Below are positions 22,479 through 32,739 of a DNA stretch of 64,000 nucleotides, one piece after another (the first letter of the stretch is position 1; the number at the start of each line of letters is the position of its first letter). This DNA is from Cyprinodon diabolis (taxonomy: Eukaryota; Chordata; Actinopteri; Cyprinodontiformes; Cyprinodontidae). Location: the NCBI GenBank assembly GCA_030533445.1, contig CM060064.1, positions 20,605,626-20,669,625 of the forward strand, read 5' to 3'. A program made the translations under genes and the position numbers. The notes below the pieces were generated by a model. It did no database searches. It was given only the letters and a program-made list of their open reading frames with translations, and was not told the origin of the DNA.

Positions 22479-23666
22479 ATGCTCTCTACGATCTCCAAGA
22501 AACTCAGAGCGGAGCGGTCTGGAGCCACAGCGGAGGATGTATGCTTTGCTTTGTGCAGGCGGTCTGGAGCGGAGTATGTGGGATTTCAGGGTAAAACTCC
22601 TCTTGGACGCGATGGTGACTCTGAAATCGAACAAGACGAACTCAAAGAAGAGATGCTAGCGGTAAATATATGTTCGATTACTGCCTGCTAAGCTAAAAGC
22701 AGCCTAGCCTTAGCTACGGCTAATAGCAGCCTAGCCTAAAGCTATGGCTAATAGCAGCCTAGCCTAAAGCTACGGCTAATAGTAGCCTTGCAAGAACAAG
22801 CTTTATTAAAGTGTATTTTTTGTGATTCACAGGAAGCAGTACGCCGTCTTCACAACTCGGAGACTAATTGCAGGCGCTATGAACCGGAGCAAGGGTAAGA
22901 ATTAAAGAATATGCTTTCATTTTGCGGTAAAAGGAAATGGATACGGATAGATACCGATCATAGCTGTACATTTTGTTTTCACAGACCTCCTATTTGCTCG
23001 GAGCCATATCAGCAAGTCCAGATTTGCACGATGTTGATAAAGACGACATTGTGTGTAAGTGACTTGTTTTAATGTTTTCTCCTTCCTTGTTACTGTGACT
23101 TGCGTTTGATTTTTTATTCATACCACTCTCATTTAATTGTTTTCCAGCTGCCTGTAAGACGTATTTTGAGACGGTACGCAGGATCTTCAGATATACGCAG
23201 TCTGAAAACACGTTGCGTGCGGAGGCTGCCAAGCAATCTGCTCGGAGTCGGGCTAGAAGAAATAGGGTAAGACTTTATTTGGTGACTATTTTTCAGGTGC
23301 ATTGATAGATGTGTTGTGTCCATACGCAGTGCGCTGATTCATTGTTTTTTTTTTCAGCTGCTGAAAGCGAGGCAGAGTGTGCTAGCAGATGAGGAAGTGG
23401 AACTCTGGAAGTCCGCCACCATCGACCTCATGTCCGACGAAGAAGATGGCGTCGTCGGCGGTGTCTCTGGATGGATTGTACGGTCGCCGCCATTTCGTAG
23501 GCCGGATCTCACTGAACTCTGTGTTAAGCTGCAGTCCCGATTAGAAGCGATGCCGAAGTACAGAGCCACGCACAGTAGGCGTCTGCACATCGGACCTGCC
23601 TCGGAGGGAATGCTGCCAGTTACCTCCAACCCCGAGGAAGTAAACGGACCATTCACGGACTTGTAA
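22479..23666 (+). CDS. Multi-exon gene in the EnSpm-type element, C14orf93-like C-terminus
   Basis: Five exon blocks have GT-AG borders: A 22479-22661, B 22833-22894, C 22985-23054, D 23148-23266 and E 23358-23666. Stop is TAA 23664-23666 and AATAAA lies at 23720-23725. C, D and E join in phase. They contain SYLLGAISASPDLHD, SACKTYFETVRRIFR, and LMSDEED followed by GWIVRSPPFRRPDLTELC. From memory, the host protein C14orf93 has the same order: an LLEKL-type helix, GACVAYF, LMSDEED, then a W-V-x-R-P-P-x-FR segment and LTELC. Blocks A (Glu-rich end) and B also join in phase, but B to C does not, so either B is misassigned or the copy is frameshifted. Function unknown; a DNA-binding accessory role is inference. 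Confidence 0.6.
22698..22787. repeat. 27-28 bp tandem repeat in the first intron
   Basis: Three units begin at 22698, 22725 and 22753, each reading AGCAGCCTAGCC, then A/T-AGCTA-C/T-GGCTAAT. A partial fourth unit follows. They lie wholly within the intron between blocks A and B. Confidence 0.85.
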
Positions 23667-23844
23667 TTTTTAGATACGCATGTGTTTGGATACGCATTGT
23701 ATATAGTTGTGTGTGTTTTAATAAAGCTCTTTCTTTGCATAAACAGCTTCCTGGCAAATGTTCATTTCCTGTATAAATTCATTCATGTCCTTGATGGTAG
23801 CCTAATAATTGTGTAGTTGTGTAGGATAACATAAATACACAGCA

Positions 23845-23955
23845 TATGAATGAATAAATATATGAATGAATAAATATATGAATGAATAAATATATATTCA
23901 TAAATATATATATATATATATATATATGTAAATTTATATGTAAATATATATATAT
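23845..23955. repeat. AT-rich microsatellite
   Basis: Repeated ATGAATGAATAAATAT units pass into a TA run. Confidence 0.9.
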
Positions 23956-23960
23956 GCCAA

Positions 23961-24153
23961 CCAATCACGAGCGACTTTACTTGTTTAAAAAGAAGTGGTT
24001 CCGTCCAATACTGAGTAAGAAAATTAAAGCCTGGCGTGGCCACGTGTGGTTTTGCTGCCAATCACGAGCGATTTCACTTGTTTGAGAATAGTGGTTTCAG
24101 CCAATACTGAGTAGGTTATTCAAGCCAGACCTGGCCAGCCGCGCGGGTTTGCT
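23961..24153. repeat. Two imperfect 97-bp tandem units near the right end of the EnSpm-type element
   Basis: The units start at 23961 and 24058 with CCAATCACGAGCGA, share CCAATACTGAGTA in the middle, and end in GTTTTGCTG or GGTTTGCTG. They may be part of the element's subterminal control region. Confidence 0.75.
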
Positions 24154-24215
24154 GCATTCATATGCTAATTAGGGCCATTAGTACAGCTGATCGCTCTCCA
24201 CATACGTCAGAGTCC

Positions 24216-24280
24216 GTTTCCGACAATTTGTGGCACGACAAACGCGGACAAGCGCGGGTTGCAAATTGTCGGAAACTGAC
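24216..24280. repeat. Inverted subterminal motifs, right side of the EnSpm-type element
   Basis: GTTTCCGACAATTTG at 24216-24230 and CAAATTGTCGGAAACTGAC at 24262-24280 are inverted copies of one motif. It is related to the left-side copy at 19500-19517. Confidence 0.7.
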
Positions 24281-27200
24281 AAAAATCAGGGAGATCTGCG
24301 GGAGTTTACGGGAACGAAAATCTCACTTTTCATGCAGTGTGGTGTGCCTCGGGGCCTGTTGGGCTGGGGGGGGCATGGACATTAACACCTATGGCAGATG
24401 CTTACCCCTTCAGGGGTTTGCACTCTGCTAGTGGGGGAGGGGGAGGGAGGGGGAGTGGGAATGATCTCGGCCTGGATGTCTTTTGTCGCTTGTGTGGTGA
24501 GTGGTTTGAATGTTAATGTAGGGGAGGGATTAGATCTCTGGAGGGGGGGCGGGGGTATTGATAGAGGGAAGAGGATTTCAGAAGGGCTTCGGGTCTGGCT
24601 CCCTGTCTCGGTCCTGGTTCGTGCCGTCCCCTGGTGGGGCTTCGTCCGGGGTGGGGGCTCTGCGTGTTGCGCATGGGCTGGCCGGCCGGGGTTGCCCCCC
24701 CCCCCCCTTATTTATTTATTTATTTAAATTATTATTATCATAATTTTTTTTTTTGTGGATGGACAGAATGGGGGGTGGGTGGTGGTGTCGGCTCTGTGCC
24801 CGGCTGGCTGGTGGGTCCTGCTGCCGGTCCCTCGCCCCTGGGCTACGGTGGTGAGACTGGTGGGGCCCCCCTCTCCGGAGGGGCTCTCGGGGAACGGGGG
24901 TGCCTATTGGAGTCAGCGGGGGAGCTGGCTCCCTGGGAGTGCAGTAAGCACCCCAGTCCTTTGCTCCCCATCCCTGAAATCCTCCCTCTGTCTGCTCCAT
25001 CACACTGCCACACAGGTAGGTTTTTGGGGAGGGGACCCCACCTTCTGATGACGTCCCCCACCCCAATTTTATTTTGCATTTTAGACACTTCCATCTACAA
25101 CATTTTCACAACAGACATCTATGTAGGGCATTTTCTGGGGGGTGGGGTTCAAGGCCATCCGGGGGGGCTTATTTTATGGGCCTTACCACGGTCGGCTTCC
25201 TCCATCCCCTCTCGCATCTAGACATTGAGGGTTCAGGGTTGTCGAATGGGCGGGTGCACTGGCACCATCTATTTCCCGGAGGGGGGGTGAACTGTGCTGG
25301 ACACCCACTGTTGGTACTCCCAGTTTTAATTACATCTGAGAGCAACACGCAACAACACCACATTTGAGCAGGCACAGGGAGAATCGGGGTCTTCTCACAC
25401 CCCTGTTCCCCGGCTGCCACCGGAAGTCTGGGGCCTGGAGGAAGAGTGGGCCACCTGGTCCGTGGTGGTGGCTGGGGCTGGCTGCGGGGCCTAGGTGGCC
25501 TGCCGGTGGCACTTCTGCTCTCCCCAAAGAAGGTTGGAAGGAGGGGCATGTAGTGGCAGGTTGAAGTAGTTTTGGGGGGGGGTGGTTCTGGTTGGGTGCC
25601 TGCGCGGGATGGGGATGGGTGGGTCCCGTTCCCAGGGGGGGCTCTTGCTGGGGGTAGTCCGTTCCGTGTGCAGGGTGGGGGGCCGGGCTCGAAGCAGGAA
25701 TGAGAGGGGTTGGTGTGGCGGTGTCGCCGCTCCCCTCCCCCCATCCGGATTTTAGGTTCACTTATTGGTTCATCCGATAATCCCGGGACCAACTACGGGT
25801 GCCTTCGGGTCTTTGGTCCTGGTATTATTGGATGTGAGTGTAATGTGTGAATGTGTGTCCGCGTTTTTTTTTTTTTTCTGTGGTGCAAGTGGGGGCACTA
25901 GGGAGGGAAGGTGTGATTGAGATTGTCAGTGTTTTTTTTTCTCTCCCAGGTTGGGGTCTGAAGTGCCCCTTCTCCCAAACACATCTCAAGTCTCCGCTAA
26001 GTGTGGAGCCCATTCCCTGTCCTGCTCTCCCTTCGCTGGCTGTCATTGGGGCCCAGGACCGGATTCACTTCAGGGTGGCCGGCTGCCGGCAGAGCCCGCA
26101 GACTTGTCCCCGCGGCGCCGGCATGGCGGTGGCTGGGGGGCTTCCTCGGGGCTGTCTCTCCTCCTCCCTTGGTGGGGGTCTGATTTTCGGGGCTGGCCCC
26201 TCCTTGGTGCCTTCGCTCTTGGGGTCCCTTTGGGCACCTGGGGCTTTGGGTCTCCCGGCGCTGGACTCAGTGCTCTGGGGGGTGTGCCTCTTCGGCTCTC
26301 CACAACCACTATTGAGCATTTTTTCTATGGATAAACTTTACATGCACAAGTGCACCCTCACAAACAATTACAGGTGCTTGGCTCCAGGTACTCAGAGATT
26401 CAATTCCATACAGAAAGCCCACATTCATATCTTCAGGTAACACAGAGTACATGTCAGACTTAATAATACTACTTTAGCGATAGTTTCAAGGTGTTGCTTT
26501 ATTGTATATCTTGTACCATGTCTTTTGGTTGTGCTGTTCTTTTTTCATCTCGTCACAGGTGATGAAGCAGACTGAAAATGTTTTATCATTGTCTCCTTTC
26601 TAGCTCCTCTTTCTTTCATCTTTTCTCTTTTTTTTCTTTTTTCCTTTTTGTTCTTCTGTTTTTCTGCTCTATTTACATTGCAGTGTCCATATAAACTTTA
26701 AAACTCCCTGCATAATTATAATAAAGCAATTTATATGCATGAAACAAGTGGAGCAATATGGCAATTGCCATTCTGCTACACTTGTGAAAGTAAAATCTGT
26801 TGGGCTCTTTTTGGCATCAAGACAATTATTCTTATTGCCACATTGCCAGACAGGACACTGTAAAAAAAAAAAAAAGAAAGAAAAAAAAAATGAATGGGAA
26901 GAAAGTTCCCAGGGTCTCCCCTCTCTGCTTAAGAACCTTTTTATCCAACTAACCTTCATCTTCACTCATATCTTTAACATATCTCTTGAGCAGTGTATTG
27001 TTCTCCTTTGTTTTAAATGCTGAACCATCATCCTGGTTCGAGGAAAACATAGCATATAATTCTGAGGTCATGAAACGAGTGTCTGGTGCTTAAGCATCTG
27101 AAAGAAAACCAAACCCTTTTGCTGGACCCCCTACTGTCTGTAGACCTTGCAAACAGGTCAGCGTAGGATGTTAGACAGGGTAAGGTTATTTATATACCAC

Positions 27201-27533
27201 ATTTCAGTAGCAAGACAATTGAGATATGTCAGGGATCCATGTGGCCTTCAACACCAACAAGCCATTTATCCTTAACCAGAAGCTTACCCCAGCTAACAGT
27301 CAAACCCTCTACCTCTCAGTGGATCACCATCTTCCTGACTGGCTAGAAGTGGTGAATGAGGCTGGTTTTGCAGAATCACCTTTAGCTAATCCCATTAAAG
27401 ACAGAGAAAATTTGTGGATCTGTGACACTATCTGCCTTTTTCTCCACTGGATGTCCAATGAACCCGGCTGGGCAGTTGAATCTTTAGAGTGCATGACACA
27501 ATGATCCCTATTACATAACTAAGGATAACTAGG

Positions 27534-27725
27534 GTGGAATGTTGGCCTAATGGGTTAGAGCAGTGTGCTTGTGCTCTGAGAAGGTTGCAAGTATCTGGTT
27601 TGATCCCCATTGCCTCCACTCTGGCTTCCTGGGCAAAACCCTTAACCCCACACTGCTCCCCAGGTGCCACACAATGGCAGCCCACTGCTCCCCAAGGGGA
27701 TTGGTCCAAATGCAGAGAGTGAATT
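27534..27725 (+). repeat. tRNA-derived SINE
   Basis: The head reads TTGGCCTAATGGGTTAGAGCA (A-box region), and GGTTTGATCCC about 45 bases later is a near-perfect B box. The body (AACCCCACACTGCTCCCCAGG) follows, as in fish tRNA SINEs. RNA polymerase III promoter structure is therefore visible, but an acceptor-stem closure is not, so it is not a tRNA gene. Confidence 0.7.
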
Positions 27726-27759
27726 AATGAGTGACAATAAACATATTTACATTTTAAAA

Positions 27760-29520
27760 AAATATATCACTATTTATGTTTAAACCTAAAACTAGTTGAT
27801 GCAATAAAAGTTAAATTAATTTCTCTACTTTATAACATCTTATCAGTTGCACAAAAAGGTCTTCGTAACACAAACCTTGAACTGAAACTTACTTCTATTT
27901 TTAAAGTTAAGTCTTATTTTTGTCTCAGTGGACAAAGTGAGACTTAGTTTGATAATTGTCATGTCTGGTCTAGGTTTTTCTTAAGTCATACATTTACATT
28001 TAAATAGTTGAAATGCTGCAGGCAATGGTTGCTGTCTGCCATGGAGTAATGAGGTTATAACTTTCATTTGAAAAATGAAAGTTATAACCTACCAGTGGCT
28101 CAGTCAATTTATTTTTAATATGCAGAGCTCTTTTGAGTCTGACTATAAACCCAAGCAACTGTGAAAACAGTAAGGAAAATAAGATTAGTCACAACCAATT
28201 TTCTGGAAATTAAAGAATTCATTAAGATTAAAAATAACTTGAAGTAAGGCAGATTTGACCATGACTGCCTCTGCAGACTTGCAAACACAATCTTCATATG
28301 TATTCCTTTCTTTTAGGGTTTGCTAGTTTCTATTTCATTTTTTAAAAGTTTTTGTAAATAATAAGAGTGCATAGATTTTTCACTTTGAACATTGTAGACA
28401 TAAGCAATTCCAGTTCATTCGAATCTGTTCTGTGTTGCTTCTATCCAACCTGTAATTAACCCTGTTGTTCTAATTTTATTACAACAAGCGTAGAAGTCAT
28501 ATCTTCAGTCTAGAAAGAAATACTATGATTAGACAGTTTTAAGGTTGTTTTAGTGTGATTTTTTTAATGCCATCTCCAGGTGCAAGAGATTATTTTAGCC
28601 AGATATAACAATCTTGGATCTCTGATATGTTTAATTCTCAGTGGGAGGAAGAATGAAGACTCCAGGTACCAGCCTCAACAGGATTTGAATTAGCATTTCA
28701 CCCAAAACTGTTAAAATGGTCCAGTTGGACCATGGTTAGTTGGATACGCTGATACAGGATAAACTTTGGACACTCAGTCTGATCTTGATTATGCTGACCT
28801 GAGTAAAGATGTAATGATGTTTTAAATTAAACAGGACTCTGGTAGCACATGACTTTGTGGATGTGACATCATCCTAAAGGTGCAGAAGGGAAACACATGT
28901 CTGTGTATGAGTACAGACGGGTACAGATGAGTATTTGAAACAGGCTGACTTCGAGGTTTTACAAAAGAAATCCCACACAAGAAATCTTTGTGTGTGTGTG
29001 GGTTGCTAAGGAGCGGCTCTGTGGTATGTCCAAAACAAGTTCATCCAAAATTCAGTTATTGAAGCACAAAGCTTGTTCTATGTTGTGCTAACTTTAATTT
29101 ATATAAATATGTGTACAGCTGCAAACCTAAATTCCAATCTTCCATAGCAACGTGATAAACTATAGATATTTTGATATTCTTTAACACAGGTAATAAAAGA
29201 CTAAGCTGTACCTGCTGCAACAGTACCCCAGTCAGTAGAGGAGCTCCACAAGGATATGCGCTTAGTCCACAGTTTTACTCTGTACTTACAATGGGTTGCT
29301 AATAATGTCAACACTAGTAAGAATTCACAATAAAATTAATCCTAAGTCACTTTACAAAAAAATGTGTCCGTCCATCCGTCTGTCCATCCATTTGATTAAA
29401 TTTTGATTTCAGAAGTGGGAGGGACGCAAATAGTTTTTAATATAACTGACTTCAGTGTGTTTGACCATCCAATTTACAGACCTGATTCAGTGGCACATAA
29501 GATGTTTGTAAAGTGAGCTT
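27760..29520. other. AT-rich intergenic with one perfect hairpin
   Basis: Nothing coding is recognised. A perfect palindrome at 28053-28089 is listed separately. Confidence 0.35.
28053..28089. repeat. Perfect 17-bp hairpin with 3-nt loop
   Basis: GGTTATAACTTTCATTT and its exact complement are separated by GAA. A stem this long and perfect is unlikely by chance in this composition. Confidence 0.85.
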
Positions 29521-29839
29521 CTCAGGAGTGACAGCTGTGACAGCCAATCACACAAGAAAACACTGTGGGCCAATGAAGAGCTTGAAGGCGGCCTGAACTC
29601 AGGGAAGTGGGCTTCAGTTTGACCTGTGGTATTCCGCATGGACCTAGTGCTCGACGAATGTCTGTGTACTCTAGCTTAACATTGTTTTTGGACAGTAAAA
29701 AGTGCAGGGGACCAAAACGGACATTTGAAAAAGTGCAGGGGACATGTCCCTCCAGCGTGTCCTGTGTCGTCCCTTGTGCCTCTAATCTGTGAAATATAAT
29801 CGGAACACCCGCCAAGGGAGGAACCCAGAGGGCATCCAA

Positions 29840-30290
29840 AACTGATGTCCAAGTCACTGTGGCTGACTTCTCTCAATGTGGAGAGGACGCCTCTCCTGGA
29901 TGACCAAGCTCCTTACCCTATCTCTAAAGGAGTGCCTGGGGAAAACTTCTTTCAGCCACTTGTATCAGGGATCTGTCTTGGATATGAACCAGACTGCATT
30001 AAGATAGAGAAGGGGTAGGACCGTAGACTGACCAGTAAATCAAGAGCTCTGCCTTATGGCTCAGCTTCCTCTTCAACACAAAAGACCATTGCAGTGTCTG
30101 CATTGTGGCGACAGCTGTACCAATCTGTCTGACGATCACCAGCTCCCTTCTCCCCTCAGTTGTGATCAAGTCCCCAAGATACTTGAACTCCTCCAGATGA
30201 GGCAGGAACTCTCCTCCATCCTGAAGAGGACAAGCCACCTTTTTCAGGTCAATAATCATAAAATCAGATTTGGAGAAGTGGATTTTATCC
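29840..30290 (-). pseudogene. LINE reverse transcriptase C-terminal fragment
   Basis: On the minus strand, the frame at 29999-30259 contains LEEFKYLGDLITTEG and LSHKAELLIYWSVYGPT. These match the thumb and connector region after the RT active site in teleost LINEs. Sequence to the left (CACCCTATCTCTAAAGGAGT-like, + strand) is the usual continuation of the same repeat. The fragment is truncated at both ends and degenerate. The clade is uncertain. Confidence 0.6.
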
Positions 30291-30429
30291 CGGGCTACTT
30301 CGCACTTGGCTGCGAAATGCGAAATGTCAGAGGAACCACATCATTCACAAAAAGCAGGGAGGAAATCCATAGATTCCCAAACCAGAACTTTGGCTATGGC
30401 TAAAACTTTTGTCTATAAAGATGACAGTG

Positions 30430-31320
30430 GGCAGCCTGTAATCTGTACGAAGCAACTTTTTTAATGGTTCTGTAAATGATAAATTGCTGATATAAAGTTC
30501 TCCAATAAAGATATTCCATATTTTTGGTTATTTTCAATTTTGCATGGTCCATAAGAAACAGTTCAGGAAACAATTTATATGTGGCGAATACATCATCTCC
30601 AGTAAAGATCTGGAGCTAATAATTTATGTCTAAAAAAGTTAGAATTAGACCTGTCTGATGGTTCATGGGAGAAAAAGTGATGTCATGGCAAGCAGATAGA
30701 GCATCCTGAAAAAGACGGGAACACGACGGACAGTCTGCTTTGAATAGGGAGGGGTAAGTGGGAGTATTAGGTGTTAGTAGCCAAGAAAGTTTAGACGATG
30801 TTGAATCTGAAACTTGACTGCCCTCAGATATCCGGGAGCACTGGGTGTCACGGCAGATGGAAACTGCTGCTGGGGAGGCTGAAGTGTGAGAGACACTTGC
30901 ACACAGTGCTGAGGATTCTTGGCATTGCAACCCACTGACAAACAATCCTAACTTTATCCTGTGAGCTGGGCCAACTGAATGGCTGCAGTGTGCAGAGTTT
31001 ACCCACCGAGGGGGGCTGCAGCTCGCCCCGTCCTAACTCTGTTCCCATCCAAATACTGTGATGTCTGAGGCTGGACTGTAAACTCCATTTATCATAATTT
31101 CTGTGTTGGTGTTAGTTAATGTTCATAGTAAGAATAGAATAATCTATCGTATTAGGTGGCTGGAAGATAAACTTTCCTGTTTTTCTTTGAATAGACGTGG
31201 CCACCAAGCATTTTGCTTAAGAGATCTTTGGTCCCACACATGGTAATAATTACTGCCAGATACATGGGAAGTGTTTGCCTTTAAATAAATAGACTAAATT
31301 AGCTAAAAATACAAATCAAC
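30430..31320. other. Intergenic, nothing recognised
   Basis: Short open frames on the minus strand near 30616-30945 lack recognisable motifs. Confidence 0.3.
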
Positions 31321-31326
31321 CCATGT

Positions 31327-31463
31327 ATGGAGGGCTTAGTCCTCAATGAGGCCGCCATGGATTTGAGTCCCAGACTTTTGCTGAATGTCTTCCCCCTCTC
31401 TCAACCCTATTTCCTGTCAGCCTACTTTCAAATAAAGGCCACCAGTGCCAAAACAAAAAAAAA
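31327..31463 (+). repeat. tRNA-derived SINE fragment, second copy
   Basis: A B-box-like GGATTTGAGTCCC is followed by TCTTCCCCCTCTCTCAACCC and TTTCCTGTCAGCC, then AATAAAGGCC and an A-rich tail. The body matches the copy at 9672-9840. Confidence 0.6.
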
Positions 31464-32149
31464 ATACACCCACATTACTTCAGGTCACATTGACAAGAGT
31501 GGAAAAATGAAAGGACTCAGTGGAAATAAAAGGGATGAAAAAGACTTAAAGAATGATGGTTAATAAAATACTTCCAAAGACAATGAATAATCCATGACTT
31601 CTTGTTTCCCCTCTAAAAACCTAATGTCCCCTAAAACCCCATTTCTCTTAGGCGTTCTTCATAACGAGACAAGCGAACATGCAATTCCAGAAAGCCAAGA
31701 TATACTTACAGAAAAAAGGCTACTTACATGAACTTGTCTATATCTTTGTTAAGAGCAACAATTAAATTGCTTAGGAACAGGCGTAACTTTCTGAAGGACT
31801 GGTGTGGACATTATTTTAGTAAAGAGATTCATAAATCTTTTTAAACAGCACAGAGAGAAGTACGGAGAGCTGCAGATTTAAAGGTAAAACAGATTTACTG
31901 GGATATGCAAAATGCAATAAAATATATCTCCAAGTTTACCAGAAAGTTTACAAGAAAAAAATGCTATATTTAAAATGCAGCATATCCATATTTTCCTGGA
32001 TGGATGGATGGGATTGAAATTGTATTTCTAGGGATGCATGGTATATCGATTCTGGCATCGGAATTGGCTGTTATTCGTTATGAAAGCGTTCGGGTTGAGT
32101 AATTGTGGGTCCATCACCCACCACCCGAGTGTCCCCACCAACTTACATC

Positions 32150-32725
32150 AAAAAGTTACACCCTTGTAGCCTAATAAAGTAGCCCCACCCGCTAGTGGCC
32201 AAAATCATTTTTGCCTGGTCTAGTGGTCTAGCCTCGATCGATGCCCCAGGCCCTAGAACTGGCGGGCCAATCACAACGCAGAGATGTGTTTCGAATATTT
32301 GGATGCAAAGCGGGCGGGGTTTTGAGGGAGGAACGACAAAGCTGCATGAAGCTGGAGAAAGCACAACAAGGAAGATGGAAACAACTATTGAACAGTTCTC
32401 GTTTGACTCAGCTTTGGAATCAGTTTTGGAAGGATTAGACTTGGGTTTTTTGTTGAAATGTGAGCCGGAAGAGGCTTTACGCTCATTCCTTTTTAACCAG
32501 GACGTATTCGCCGTTTTTCCGACAGGCTGTTTGTTTACCCTACCCCACCAGCTTTCTGTCACGCTTACCTCTTCACAGTCAGTTGCACTCATTGGTCAGA
32601 GCGTTGGCCAATAGGCACAGCAATGGTTTGAAAAACAACAGGTTGTTCTCATTAACAATCTTCCGATGTCTCATTCATCTGGGCCAGACTAAATTACACA
32701 TTTAATCCACATTTAGTCTGGTTTA
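32150..32725 (+). mobile_element. Short TIR-like element carrying a helicase fragment
   Basis: TAGCCTAATAAAGTAG near 32167 pairs imperfectly with the complement of TTTATCAGGCTAA near 32722, giving a weak inverted repeat. No convincing target duplication was found. The interior encodes a truncated RecQ-like helicase N-terminus. The boundaries are approximate. Confidence 0.4.
32375..32614 (+). pseudogene. Truncated RecQ/DNA-helicase-Q1-like protein
   Basis: From ATG 32375 the frame reads an acidic helix, then EEALRSFLFNQDVFAVFPTG. This is the Q-motif region leading into Walker A. In full-length helicases the sequence continues to the Gly-Lys-Ser of the ATP site. Here the frame departs right after Pro-Thr-Gly and ends within 30 codons, so motif I is broken and all later motifs are gone. 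Similar helicase genes travel in repeated copies in fish genomes. Family by recall; the truncation is seen directly. Confidence 0.5.
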
Positions 32726-32739
32726 TCAGGCTAACACTT

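Larger units (their letters stand above)
19390..24339 (+). mobile_element. CACTA/EnSpm (CMC)-type DNA transposon
   Basis: It starts CACTGCATGAAAAGTG and ends with the complement; 25 of the first 26 bases match between ends. A 3-bp duplication, TGG, flanks it at 19387-19389 and 24340-24342. CACTR ends with 2-3 bp duplications define the CMC-EnSpm group. Inside are subterminal repeats, a Tc1 insertion (20385-21933), a short Tc1 fragment (19921-19981) and a multi-exon gene (22479-23666). No DDE transposase of TNP2 type is visible, so mobilisation would need help from another copy. The L1 flanks join seamlessly across it. Confidence 0.85.
18942..26890 (+). mobile_element. 5'-truncated L1 (3' UTR only) split by an EnSpm-type element
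   Basis: A perfect 15-bp target duplication, TGAATGGGAAGAAAG, lies at 18927-18941 and 26891-26905, and an A-rich tail precedes the right copy. The L1 parts are 18942-19389 and 24340-26890. They are strikingly G-rich on the + strand, with long GGGG runs and no coding sense, as known for L1 3' UTRs. The last 500 bases match 18286-18726 and 62340-62458. Many long open frames here are composition artefacts. Confidence 0.82.

Noticed and set aside
24398..26334. Many long Gly/Pro/Arg-rich open frames
   Set aside because: Same L1 3' UTR composition artefact on both strands.
27226..27504. 92-codon frame
   Set aside because: No recognisable motif, no splice context and no supporting neighbour.
27534..27725. 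tRNA gene
   Set aside because: A and B boxes are present, but there is no complementary acceptor stem, and the body continues as a SINE.
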